Counted from the stretch's first letter, positions 52,681 to 61,481 are shown. The stretch is DNA of 64,000 nt from Sphingobacterium olei (GCF_005048855.1 NZ_SUME01000003.1:593862-657861); one strand, 5' to 3'. Notes: generated from the sequence alone by a model not told the origin. Program-made: numbers and translations.

Positions 52681-53022
52681 TCAGTGCCAGTCACACCCAC
52701 AAAACCTACACTGTTTTGCATAGGGAGTTCTTGCCAGTTTATTGCAATTTGGACAATTATTAAGAAAAATCTTATCCGGATATTTTTTCAGAATCTTCTC
52801 TGCTGTACGTTCTTCAAATTTATCATATCCTTCTATCAATAAGTCTAATATCTTTTTCTCATCCGTTATCCAACCCTTTCTTTTATATACCTCCATCGCT
52901 TTCGGATTGTCGTTGCTTTCCAGCTTTAATAAAGAAGAATGATGCTTCCATGCTAATTTTTCTTCATCCGGTAACAGTCTAAAGAAATACGTGACGAGGT
53001 ATTTTGCAGTCTCCTTATCCAT
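52681..53022 (-). CDS. Small zinc-ribbon protein
   Basis: 113 residues. The N-terminus is helical and rich in Lys/Glu. The C-terminus has a zinc ribbon NCPNCNKLARTPYAKQCRFCGC with CxxC pairs (about 90-93 and 107-110). It lies 34 bases before the EF-Tu-domain gene and is probably in one operon with it. A possible partner in nucleic-acid or ribosome binding. Confidence 0.72.
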   Translation of the reverse strand: MDKETAKYLVTYFFRLLPDEEKLAWKHHSSLLKLESNDNPKAMEVYKRKGWITDEKKILDLLIEGYDKFEERTAEKILKKYPDKIFLNNCPNCNKLARTPYAKQCRFCGCDWH

Positions 53023-53128
53023 TTAGTTTATATTATCCTATTCCTTTCTCTTTAATTTTAGATATATCTGTTCCGATAACGCTCTCCATTTCCCAGTCGG
53101 CTTCCTCGATTGCATGGCACCAATTGCC

Positions 53129-53848
53129 TTACCTCCAAAACTGCCACCATTTCTTCCTTTTAATGATACAGACTTCACCAATTAACGCATTGTTATCTGG
53201 GGTAAGGAATATTTCGTTGGTCGCTGTTCGTTTCGATTTATTATATGCGTGTACAGCTGTATTCAGATATCCAAGATGATTGACTTCAAGAATTATATCC
53301 TTAAAGGGCATGTTATTAGGAGCATTGAATTTAAAACCACCATTTTCGTCTGTAACAGTCCCGATGTTCGTGCCGCGGATCATAACAAGTACGTTACTTA
53401 AGCCTTTATTATCGCTCGCATCATTTACCATACCTTGGATTACATTCCTCATGCTATCCTGACTTTCCGATGATTTGGTAATGGATAAAGAATCATCCTT
53501 CCTATTGATCGTGTCATGCATCAGCTCTTTAGGTGCCATAAGTTTTTGTGTTGCAAACGCACTACTTGCCGAGCTGATCAAAAATATCCCCGATACGATT
53601 TTATAAAATGGAAGCCTTTTTTTAGATTTTATGATGATCGATCTATTTATCTGATACCTAGATAGCCTCGCGCATATTTTCGACGGATTTTGTGCTATTA
53701 TCTCAATGATCTCTTCATCCGAAAGATTTACCATGTCGATAATGGATTTTGCACAACGGTCACAATATCTACCGTTAGTGTCCTCCGGCATCCCCGACCA
53801 GTGCTCCCCACAAGGGCGATCAATATTTAATGATAATTCTGTTTTCAT
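53129..53848 (-). CDS. Membrane protein with N-terminal Cys motif and carboxypeptidase-like domain
   Basis: 239 residues. The N-terminal cytosolic part has PCGEHWSGMP and YCDRCAKSIIDM, a Cys-rich motif common to a Bacteroidota family (four Cys, perhaps metal-binding). A helix near 83-100 spans the membrane. The C-terminal carboxypeptidase-regulatory-like domain includes VIQGMVNDASDNKGLSNVLV and NIGTVTDENGGFKF. The final WWQFWR is a hydrophobic tail. It possibly senses metal or redox state across the inner membrane. Confidence 0.82.
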   Translation of the reverse strand: MKTELSLNIDRPCGEHWSGMPEDTNGRYCDRCAKSIIDMVNLSDEEIIEIIAQNPSKICARLSRYQINRSIIIKSKKRLPFYKIVSGIFLISSASSAFATQKLMAPKELMHDTINRKDDSLSITKSSESQDSMRNVIQGMVNDASDNKGLSNVLVMIRGTNIGTVTDENGGFKFNAPNNMPFKDIILEVNHLGYLNTAVHAYNKSKRTATNEIFLTPDNNALIGEVCIIKRKKWWQFWR

Positions 53849-53935
53849 AGGGTAACCGAGCTCGTATTTTTTCAGGCTTTTGTTCCGTTAAAGTTATCAC
53901 TTTTAGCGAGAATAGCAAAGATGCACCCTTCGAAT

Positions 53936-54791
53936 CTAGAGGTAACCATAAGTACCTATGTGTGTTATATTCCTTTTCGTGAGGTCTAGATATATGTCCA
54001 AAAAGTTATATCCACCGTCAAAGACAATGGGAATATCTCCTTCCAGGATAGAATGTGGTTTTAGCGCAAGAAATAAGATAACTTGCTGATGTTCCTTGTT
54101 ATCAATGTAGGGAAGTACTTTTTTATAATACAGAGTGATAATAGCAGCAAGGTGAACCATCGTGAGCTACTAGTGGTTTCATTTTACTATCAAAAATAAT
54201 AGTTTTTGGCATCATACGGTCTACCGTATCTTGTACCAATCATTCTATAATATCCATCAAGCTATCGTTTATGGTGAGTAGCTTTTTGAATTTCTTATCT
54301 TTTATTAAGTCTTCAATAGTAGGTGTATTGTGGTTTATAATATGATACTTTGGATACTTTGAGATGGTGTAATTACTATGAAATGGTATTGCCGAATATT
54401 CTATCTGCCGCAAATGAGATATTCGACCATTTTCCATAAAGTGGATATAACCATTGTTCAACAGGAGTGTATCTTGATTCAAAAAGATTGTATCTCTATG
54501 TATTCGAGATTTACCAGTGTCATAGCTCGTTACAATACTTCCGCCATACTTATTGTCAGGATCCGGTATTTCTTTCAGTTAGCTTAGTGAATATGAGCTA
54601 TCCTCGTATATCACGATATGATTCGCCAGTGTGTCGTTATTAAAGTGCACCGGGGTAACAATTTTTGTTTTTAATAGAACCTTTCCCTCAATATTTTGGC
54701 CTGTTACCTGGTGGTGTCCACAAGAGTAGCAGAAGCGTAGCAAGTGAAAGACACTAAATAAAGTAAAGATTCTTAACCGAGTTATTTCCAT
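53936..54791 (-). pseudogene. Lipoprotein-like gene with two in-frame stops and a frameshift
   Basis: The first part (54791 to 54579) encodes a hydrophobic start with Cys (FCYSCGHH) then VLLKTKIVTPVHF and stops at TAA (54579-54581). The same frame continues LKEIPDPDNKYGGSIVTSYD, DTLLLNNGYIHFMENGRI and so on to a TGA at 54240-54242. After about 30 more codons it shifts frame near 54150-54160 into LAAIITLYYKKVLPYIDN and IVFDGGYNFLDIYLDL. The text is one continuous gene with three lesions. Confidence 0.72.
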
Positions 54792-54987
54792 ATGTTTCTG
54801 TTCTATTCTTTTAGAATTTTTCTCTAATATGTTTCTCGCGGGAAAAGATTCTATAAAAATATGTATGTGTTAGTAATCTGGTCGAAGACGTAGTTATAAT
54901 GGCTTTGCAAACTTGATACCCTTTTTATAAGTTCTCACAATACAGCAAACTCGCTACGCTTGGTTCCGGCACCATCCTGGGAGAATG

Positions 54988-55518
54988 TTAGTTACGTTTA
55001 GCATTTATTATATGTGCTAAATGATGCTCACAATGCCAAGCATAGAAGCCAATGTTGGTTTTTATTGAAATTCTTTCCTGTGTTTCAGGGTGGATAAATT
55101 CTTTTTCTAGATCTTGGTGGTGCAAACTTTTTAACAATGTCGTCCATCTAGCGTGTAGTCCCTCTAAAATTATAATGGAGCTATCAACCCGATAATGTTT
55201 CGAGTCGGAAAGCTCAGCCCATAAGTTTTCACAGTATGGTTTTATCGTCGGTGTCTCTTCCGTTAATGCGAGTTTGAATCGTATTAAGCTGTTCATGTGG
55301 CTATCAGCACAATGGTTTACTACCTGTGTAATAGTCCATCCATTTGGTCTATATTGCTTTTTAAGTTCGTTTTCTGTTAGATTTTGAACTTCAGCCTTCA
55401 GTTTATGAGGAAAAATCTCAATAGTTTCGATCCATTTTTCGACAAGCTCAGGAGTGATGCTTGTAGGTATTTGAAATTTTCCGATTGGATATTTAAGAAT
55501 CTCAATGTCTTTGTTCAT
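54988..55518 (-). CDS. BstA/YfiT-type DinB-like transferase
   Basis: 176 residues of the DinB/YfiT fold. A metal-binding His is seen in VNHCADSH (H69), and others in WHCEHHLAHI (H162, H165/166, H169). Such proteins carry Ni or Zn and act as bacillithiol or glutathione-type S-transferases; the Bacteroidota members are usually annotated as YfiT-family putative metal-dependent hydrolases. Cytosolic, monocistronic. Confidence 0.9.
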   Translation of the reverse strand: MNKDIEILKYPIGKFQIPTSITPELVEKWIETIEIFPHKLKAEVQNLTENELKKQYRPNGWTITQVVNHCADSHMNSLIRFKLALTEETPTIKPYCENLWAELSDSKHYRVDSSIIILEGLHARWTTLLKSLHHQDLEKEFIHPETQERISIKTNIGFYAWHCEHHLAHIINAKRN

Positions 55519-55583
55519 ATTTTAATCAATTTATTTTGATGTCCTGTTTGAGTAATAACATGTTTTATTACTTGTCTATGTTA

Positions 55584-55937
55584 TCAAACCCTTAATCCCG
55601 GCGCAAATAGAAGCAAGATTATAGTTCCCAGTATCAAAGAGACCCCTATCGCCACCTTAAAGAAATTCATTATTGTTAGCGCATTAATGATTTCTAGCTT
55701 AATTAATACAAATAGGGCTATCAATACGAGTAGAAATGTGATGAGTAGGTACAATGCTATGGAAGCCCCTTCTGTGTTACGTCCAAATATAATTAGTATA
55801 ATTGTTGACACGACAGTGCTAACCGCTAGTAACCAGTTACACACCTGGTTCTCCAATCGTATATTCTTATCCGGTTCCTTCGAGCTATCGCCGCTAAAAA
55901 TCACCTCTGCAATTACTTCTAGTATCTCAAATAGCAT
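55584..55937 (-). CDS. Small membrane protein
   Basis: 117 residues with three or four membrane helices (about 30-45, 52-74, 82-112). The N-terminus (ILEVIAEVIFSGDSSKEPDK) is polar. The start is nine bases after the SUFU gene's stop, on the same strand, so the two are probably co-transcribed. No family recognised. Confidence 0.75.
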   Translation of the reverse strand: MLFEILEVIAEVIFSGDSSKEPDKNIRLENQVCNWLLAVSTVVSTIILIIFGRNTEGASIALYLLITFLLVLIALFVLIKLEIINALTIMNFFKVAIGVSLILGTIILLLFAPGLRV

Positions 55938-55946
55938 AATGCATGT

Positions 55947-56588
55947 TTAAATATTCCCAACATTTTTTCGACCTACTTTAACTATTTCTCCGATGCCAAA
56001 CCGATCAAGCTTTTCAAGTAATTTATTTGCCCCATATCGTTTCTTGAATTCAAGCTCTTCTTTATAGAGAGGAATCAATGTATACATGTCGATCACGTCA
56101 TTATTTTCAAGACTTATTTGCGTAAAATCGTCCGACAATTCCATTGACGATGCCAGCATGACAGAATTAAAGCCTATTCCTGGAGCAAGTTCCTCGTCTT
56201 CTTCATGGCCATAAGTATGTCCAACCCCAAGCCAAGTTTCCCCTGCGTGCGGTAACATCATCAATTCCTTCATCAATCTAATTGGCCAATAATTTCGTTC
56301 ATCATTAAAAGATTTGGAACTTAAATTCCATTCCTTTGGCAGGAGTATCATCACTTCAGCAAATTCTGATGATTCGACATCGCTAGGTACGTTCATTGGT
56401 AGGGCACTCATGCCACAGCTCAACAAAATATGATATGGCCTATCATCGACTGCTTTAATAAAGTAAATGTCTCGATGGATTATTTCAGATTCTATTTCAT
56501 CAAAAACAACAATATCATCTTCATCGGTAAAAAAATCATCTAAATGAGCATCAATAATCTCTACACTATTTGGAATGTCGTTTTTCAT
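55947..56588 (-). CDS. Suppressor-of-fused (SUFU) domain protein
   Basis: About 213 residues from ATG 56588; an upstream start to 56648 is possible. The SUFU domain includes VDDRPYHILLSCGMSALPM, AEVMILLPKEWNLS, NYWPIRLMKELMMLPH and WLGVGHTYGHEEDEE. Bacterial SUFU proteins often act as immunity proteins of polymorphic toxin systems. A fragment of a second copy lies at 7494-7559, and a DUF1444 gene follows nearby, but no toxin is in the window. Confidence 0.9.
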   Translation of the reverse strand: MKNDIPNSVEIIDAHLDDFFTDEDDIVVFDEIESEIIHRDIYFIKAVDDRPYHILLSCGMSALPMNVPSDVESSEFAEVMILLPKEWNLSSKSFNDERNYWPIRLMKELMMLPHAGETWLGVGHTYGHEEDEELAPGIGFNSVMLASSMELSDDFTQISLENNDVIDMYTLIPLYKEELEFKKRYGANKLLEKLDRFGIGEIVKVGRKNVGNI

Positions 56589-56677
56589 TGTTTCAGTTGT
56601 GTTATTATTTATCATGAGCGACTTTTTTGCTGATTGCCCAACCAGCACCGTTTGGTATAAAGTTGGGATAAAGACAT

Positions 56678-57022
56678 CTACTTAGTAATTATACCGGCGT
56701 TAGATATATCCTTGATCAGTACGATAATGAAAAGGATGATCAGTGAACAAAAGATCATGTGTCCCATCAGAAAAATAGTCCGTTTTTTTCGTGGTTCCTC
56801 CTTATTGCGATAACTTTTCCAGCCATAGTAAAGACCGATAGGTGCCAATATAAATACGAGTAGGAGTGGAATAGCCACTACTGTCTCGAAAAGCACTTGA
56901 TATTTATGTTTTAAATCTCTGGTCAATGTATTGACTAGTATCGAAAAAAGGAAAAAACTTCCATATAACCGAAAAGTGAAAATAGATTTCTTAAGATAAG
57001 TCGAGTCAGTTTTTGCTTTCAT
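56678..57022 (-). CDS. Two- or three-helix membrane protein
   Basis: 114 residues with helices at about 14-30, 47-67 and 85-105 and a basic N-terminus (MKAKTDSTYLKKSIF). It lies 29 bases after the DUF1444 gene and before SUFU, all on the minus strand. No family recognised. Confidence 0.75.
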   Translation of the reverse strand: MKAKTDSTYLKKSIFTFRLYGSFFLFSILVNTLTRDLKHKYQVLFETVVAIPLLLVFILAPIGLYYGWKSYRNKEEPRKKRTIFLMGHMIFCSLIILFIIVLIKDISNAGIITK

Positions 57023-57051
57023 ATTTTATGTACATTAGCTTAGTCATCCTG

Positions 57052-57909
57052 CTAATCCCTGAAACGCTCGAAGGCAGTGCCGTTGTATCTAAAGAGAAAA
57101 GGAGATACTTGATAGTTTTCATTCTCAAAATCTTTCAAAGCAAGCGATTTAAGTTTATTGATCTCTTGTTTGTTCTTACTACCGGTCACATACACCATAT
57201 CACGTGTTGGCATGGCTATTACAATATTACCGTCAACGCTAAAATTTTCTTTATTCCACATAGTCTTGGAAAGAATCAAACTAGCCTCGTAAACGCCTCC
57301 AGCCAGAATGCCGAATTTCCCGCCGCTATTTATAATCTCAACATCAGGCAATATTTTGCGAAGATTGTTAAAAGCAAAATCTCGAAGCGTGTCCAAACCG
57401 ATGTTCAGGCTGTCTATTATATGCTTCTGGAGGTACCGAATATTAAGCTCCGTATCTTCTGCATATACTATAATCAGTTCATCGTTGTACGGTTCATAAT
57501 AGATCAGCGAGTCTAGGCTTGTATTGCCATGGTCTAGCGATTTAACGTCTTCAATGTATTTAAAGGGCTTTATCACCGGTACTATTGAGTTCTTATTTAT
57601 TAATTCTGTCTTGGTCAATGAACTTATCGACGAATTTAAGTAATCCGAAAATATTGAAGCCAGCGAGTCGGGTTGGAGTGTGTAGGCACGATAGGCATTA
57701 TCCAGATAGATTGTCATATCGTGTTTACCTTCGCTTACTTTTATTTTTAGATCTTCTTGTATTTCATAATTAGCATCAGGCTCCCTTTGCATTAGCGAAT
57801 CCTTATATCTCTGTGTAAACTCCTTTTCACTCAGATGGTTTTGGTTAGTTTGGCAGGATACCAGCCACAAAGTTGATGCGACGATTAGACTAATAAATAT
57901 TTGATACAT
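57052..57909 (-). CDS. DUF1444-like lipoprotein
   Basis: 285 residues. A lipobox is at WLVSC (Cys19). The body fits the DUF1444 (YtpQ) pattern: VPVIKPFKYIEDV, LIYYEPYNDELIIVYAED, DTLRDFAFNNLRKIL, GGVYEASLILSKTMWN and IVIAMPTRDMVYVTGS. This domain is found, without known activity, beside SUFU-domain and other immunity-type genes. First gene of a cluster running to 55584. Confidence 0.8.
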   Translation of the reverse strand: MYQIFISLIVASTLWLVSCQTNQNHLSEKEFTQRYKDSLMQREPDANYEIQEDLKIKVSEGKHDMTIYLDNAYRAYTLQPDSLASIFSDYLNSSISSLTKTELINKNSIVPVIKPFKYIEDVKSLDHGNTSLDSLIYYEPYNDELIIVYAEDTELNIRYLQKHIIDSLNIGLDTLRDFAFNNLRKILPDVEIINSGGKFGILAGGVYEASLILSKTMWNKENFSVDGNIVIAMPTRDMVYVTGSKNKQEINKLKSLALKDFENENYQVSPFLFRYNGTAFERFRD

Positions 57910-58258
57910 TGGTTTTCTAATAATATAATTCTACCTCTAATATACTTTATGTTTATTAATAAACAATAATCTAAGTTGTTTTACTTTAGATAGATTATCA
58001 GAGTTTTGATAATAGAAACCTGAGAGCGGGGATATACGACTTTCTGGCACGTTATGTGAGTTTTCAAAAGCCAGAAATGTTTATCAACTTTCATCGAAGA
58101 GTTAACTTTTTATAGGCCGATGAGAGAACGTTAAAAAATTGCTCTCTTACACAATTTTTAACTAAGTTTGAGAAAGAAGTAGAGATCAAACCCCCGAAGG
58201 GGCTCTTGATGGCCATATAGAATAAACACATTCAGAAAAACTAGGGAGGAATACTACA
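57910..58258. other. 349-base intergenic region
   Basis: AT-rich. It carries a degenerate inverted repeat near 58104-58142 (AGAGAACG/TTGCTCTCT). Sequence near 58230-58258 could be the lost upstream coding part of the Rpn-type remnant. No gene supported. Confidence 0.4.
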
Positions 58259-58480
58259 ATGGGAACACGGGAATATTTATTGGAAAAAGCTAAGAACGAA
58301 GGACTTGAAAAAGGGAAACTGGTGGAGCGGGCGAAAGCGGAGAAGTTATTAGAACAGGAACGTGCCAAAGCCGAAGCAGAGAAATTAGATTCAGCTTTAG
58401 AATTCAAGAAACTGGGAGTACCTGATGCTGATATTGCAAAGGCATTAGGTCTTACCATTGATCAGGTAAAGGCATTGTAA
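58259..58480 (+). pseudogene. Rpn/PD-(D/E)XK transposase-type gene, C-terminal coiled-coil remnant
   Basis: 73 residues: KNEGLEKGKLVERAKAEKLL, then SALEFKKLGVPDADIAKALG and LTIDQVKAL. This is the coiled coil plus C-terminal helix usual at the end of the Rpn-type nuclease/transposase proteins of this phylum (normally about 300 residues, catalytic domain at the N-terminus). The nuclease part is missing. It ends in a strong terminator shared with repeat B. Confidence 0.65.
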
Positions 58481-58868
58481 TATACATTTCATAAAAAATA
58501 TAATGAGCGTCTTGACAATTCAAGACGCTTTTTTGTGCCAGTATATAATACGTCAGGTAATCTTTTTACTTATTTCTAAGACGTCACCACTCCAATTCTT
58601 CCATCACCTATCAAACAAAAATCCTGAAGCGGGGAGCTTCAGGATTTTTAACTAACCAATTATTAACCTAAATTATGAATACTAATATCGATGCAAACAA
58701 AATGCCAAAATTTATATCTGATATCCGAATTAACAAAACTTAACAACCTCAAAACGGTTCTCCCTTTTTACCTATGCTAGGAGCAGTGCCGACCTTCATA
58801 ATACCACCCATTTACAATAACTCAGTGTATTATTTTTGCACCACTTACTGTAGATGTCGGCGTGACCT
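58445..58868 (+). repeat. Dispersed repeat copy C (about 424 bases)
   Basis: It contains the end of the Rpn-type remnant, a terminator hairpin (58506-58534), and then the ~250-base unit (hairpin, TAACC, ATG frame, CGGTTCTCCC, TATTTTTG block). Copy B (50963-51371) shares the same order with about 90% identity by eye. Copy A and partial copies D and E carry subsets of it. Confidence 0.9.
58506..58534 (+). terminator. Rho-independent terminator in repeat C
   Basis: AGCGTCTTG and CAAGACGCT form a nine-pair stem with the loop ACAATT, followed by six T. It follows the stop of the Rpn-type remnant by 27 bases. Confidence 0.88.
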
Positions 58869-58886
58869 CTATATCGAGGCACCGGC

Positions 58887-58929
58887 AACATTTGCTCCGC
58901 AGAGCTCCTTCCGGTCGGTTCCAGCGCGA
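58887..58929. repeat. Short GC-rich repeat, copy 2
   Basis: AACATTTGCTCCGCAGAGCT then CCGGTCGGTTCCAGCGCG. It matches 46735-46777 with about five differences. Here it lies 18 bases after repeat C. Confidence 0.8.
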
Positions 58930-59436
58930 GCGGAGGATTTCCAGCAGCTTCGGATAGATTCTATGGTATGGGTACAAATGCACTTCCTTGTTGAGATCCC
59001 TATAATCAAGCGATTCTACCAACATCCCGTTTCGGAAAATCTCCATGATCAACCTGCCTTTATCCTTAGCAACGGAATCTCGCAATTGAAACTTCTCTTC
59101 CCATTCACCCTCTACTTCAAAGATGGCCCTCTGTGTTCGGGAGGCATGAGCTGGGTGTTGTGGTTGGCGGAACCTACCGCCACGAAGAACGCCGCGGGAG
59201 CTACGGATGGGACGACCTCTCCGACTCGCTCAACGTACAGTACCTTTGGAGGCCGCGGGGTTACACGGTGCCCGTTGCTTTCTGCTGTTGGCAGGACAGC
59301 ACGAAAATTGCAACAAGAAAGGATGAAAAAATCATTTTCATCTGGCAAAAACACCCAATATCATTTGCTAAAACAATATTTTCTCACAGATATGGGATAA
59401 AAATGTTTAGATTTGTTCTGCTATTTCAACGTATCC
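58930..59436. other. GC-rich segment with no certain gene
   Basis: Base composition is higher in G+C than the flanks, especially 59130-59300. Both strands keep long open frames here (+ strand HELGVVVGGTYRHEERRG and LWRPRGYTVPVAF; minus strand IFEVEGEWEEKFQLRDSV and DYRDLNKEVHLYPYHRI). The minus-strand text around 58970-59110 shares IFEVxGEW with the fragment next to repeat A. The region looks like gene debris rather than one functional gene. Confidence 0.45.
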
Positions 59437-60123
59437 ATGAAAAAATCGACAGTAATAGAAACGAAAGAAAGAACCCGAAAGGTTTCATCGGGTCCCCTAC
59501 GGGAGAAGGCACGCTCAATGCAAAGGCTGATCGAAGCGGTGGGCAAGGTGATCCAGAAAAGTGGTTACGCAGGATTGAACGTAGCAGCTATCTGTAAAGA
59601 GGCAGGTCTGGACAGGAAGCTGGTATACAACTATTTCGGCAGTCTGGACGATCTGATAGAGACCTATGTCCGCCAGAAAGATTATTGGAACGCCAAGGCG
59701 AAAACCGCCATCGAAAACCTAGCGCAAAACCCGCAGGAAATCAATGCGGACAACGTAAGCTCCCTGCTTCAGGGGCAATTTGAAGCGATGCTAAAGGATA
59801 AAGCCCTTCAGAAAATTATCCATTGGGAAATCGGCGAAAAAAACGAAATACTGAGAAAACTGTCAAACAGCCGGGAAGAAATGGGAGAACAGTTGCTCCG
59901 GCACGTTGACCCTTATTTCGTAAGTGACGGCATTGATATTAGAGCCATGCTGGCCCTGCAAATAGGTGGCCTTTATTACCTATCGCTTCACGCCGAATCT
60001 AATGGAAGTACGTTTTGCGGGTTAGATATTAACCAGCCACAGGGAAAAGAACGAGTTAAAAATGCATTGGACAGCATCATACATAAGGCTTTTGAAAAAA
60101 CTGATTTTACAATCAATCCTTAA
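59437..60123 (+). CDS. TetR/AcrR-family transcriptional regulator
   Basis: About 228 residues from ATG 59437. The N-terminal HTH spans residues 25-70 (LIEAVGKVIQKSGYAGLNVA, then AICKEAGLDRKLVYNYFGSLDDLIETY in part), a canonical TetR signature. The C-terminal helical ligand domain is unlike any family I recognise. A nearby lipoprotein group follows, the first gene nine bases downstream, and is perhaps regulated by it. Confidence 0.88.
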   Translation: MKKSTVIETKERTRKVSSGPLREKARSMQRLIEAVGKVIQKSGYAGLNVAAICKEAGLDRKLVYNYFGSLDDLIETYVRQKDYWNAKAKTAIENLAQNPQEINADNVSSLLQGQFEAMLKDKALQKIIHWEIGEKNEILRKLSNSREEMGEQLLRHVDPYFVSDGIDIRAMLALQIGGLYYLSLHAESNGSTFCGLDINQPQGKERVKNALDSIIHKAFEKTDFTINP

Positions 60124-60131
60124 ATATTAAA

Positions 60132-60800
60132 ATGAAAAAGCTATTCCCTTTATTAAGTCTCTTAAGCATTCTTTCCGCATGCACAAAAGAAGAAGTTTCA
60201 AAATATCCGTATCAGACGACTTTTGATGCCATCGTGCCGGTCTCAGAGATGCGTTTTTTTGTAGGTGGAACGGAACTGAATCCCGATCATCACGAAAAAA
60301 CCGTTATGGGTTTTCTGGATCGCCTTTATTCCGAAAAAACCAATACCGGGTATATTTACTACTGGTCTAAGTTTACGGAGCAAGATCCTGATTGGTTCGC
60401 TGATTCCTATTTTATATTTGAAGGTAAGGATATTATAAAATACTCCGCTTTCAGTGAAATCACCGACGTAACCGAAACCGGCGATGCAACGGTGCTGAAA
60501 TCGTCTGCAACCAATCAGGTGGAGGACGATCCCATCGTTAAATCCAATCTCTTTAAATACGGTATCGACCTCAATCCGGATGGCAGCTATAACATCCAAC
60601 TCGTCGTGCGCAACGGGGAGCAGGCACTCGAAGTTTCGCGGCTCTATTATAAATTGGTCCGGTATGATGAAAGCGGTAACCGCAAAGGCCTTTATTTCGG
60701 CACCGTATCCAACGAATTTAACGAATCGTTTGTCAAAACAATGACAGAACGAGACACGCTTGCGATCAAGGAGTATCGGCTAACGTATTCCATTAAATAA
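60132..60800 (+). CDS. Lipoprotein of unknown function
   Basis: 222 residues. The lipobox is SILSAC (Cys17). The body is beta-rich with aromatic residues (VPVSEMRFFVGGTELNPDHH, YIYYWSKFTEQDPDWFADSY). It lies nine bases downstream of the TetR gene and is probably co-transcribed. No named domain. Confidence 0.8.
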   Translation: MKKLFPLLSLLSILSACTKEEVSKYPYQTTFDAIVPVSEMRFFVGGTELNPDHHEKTVMGFLDRLYSEKTNTGYIYYWSKFTEQDPDWFADSYFIFEGKDIIKYSAFSEITDVTETGDATVLKSSATNQVEDDPIVKSNLFKYGIDLNPDGSYNIQLVVRNGEQALEVSRLYYKLVRYDESGNRKGLYFGTVSNEFNESFVKTMTERDTLAIKEYRLTYSIK

Positions 60801-60912
60801 CCCAAAAGAGCTTATCAGTTGGAAGTAGCTGCCGTATACCCTGCAACTGAAGAAGACTTGGCTAGATTTCGGGAATCATCATTACATAACGATAATTAGT
60901 AATAAAATAATC

Positions 60913-61434
60913 ATGCAAAAACAACTATATAAACTCTATGGAGCAATTCTTTTTATAACAGTCTTGGTTGTAAGCTGTCAAAGAACGGAAGACCCTTGCG
61001 CAAACTTATTGAGCGAGGGAATGCCAAAACAAATTGGTGTTTTATTCCTTGATAAGGAAACGGGGGAAAGCCTATTTAAAATTCACGACATAGATGTGTC
61101 GAGTATTAAAGTAACTAATGCTGTGACGGGAGAAATCCACAAAAGTGCGGGGCTTATCTATAATCCTGGGGGGAGACCCACACCTAATAACGGCATTGTA
61201 AGACTTGTTGGCATTCCCGAGACAGAAGGTGAGCATTCGTACAAAATCCAAATGGATGATTTTGGGTCTATTGTAATAGCGTATACCAGCATCAAGAAAG
61301 AAAACAAAACTAATGATCCTTGCTCGTCTCCCTATTACTATTCGATAACAGACATCAGAATTGTAGACCATCCTTTTAGCGTTTTTGAATATGAAGGAAA
61401 AACTTTCCCAGAGATCGTTGTGGTAGAGTTATAA
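60913..61434 (+). CDS. Lipoprotein of unknown function
   Basis: 173 residues. The lipobox is LVVSC (Cys22). The mature part has a beta-sandwich look: GVLFLDKETGESLFKIHDID, IVRLVGIPETEGEHSYKI, IVIAYTSIKKENKTNDPC, ending EIVVVEL. The second Cys of the pair (about 137) may form a disulfide. Third gene after the TetR regulator. Confidence 0.78.
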   Translation: MQKQLYKLYGAILFITVLVVSCQRTEDPCANLLSEGMPKQIGVLFLDKETGESLFKIHDIDVSSIKVTNAVTGEIHKSAGLIYNPGGRPTPNNGIVRLVGIPETEGEHSYKIQMDDFGSIVIAYTSIKKENKTNDPCSSPYYYSITDIRIVDHPFSVFEYEGKTFPEIVVVEL

Positions 61435-61481
61435 TTTTTTCCAATTTCATTTAAGCTTCATAATCATTGGCATTTAAATAG

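Noticed and set aside
54240..54581. Recoding (stop-codon read-through) to explain the open frame with TAA and TGA
   Set aside because: There is also a frameshift downstream and no stem-loop typical of recoding; simple decay is more likely.
59112..59354. Minus-strand gene opposite 59112-59354
   Set aside because: It is a GC-driven open frame with no recognisable domain and overlaps another open frame; treated as debris.
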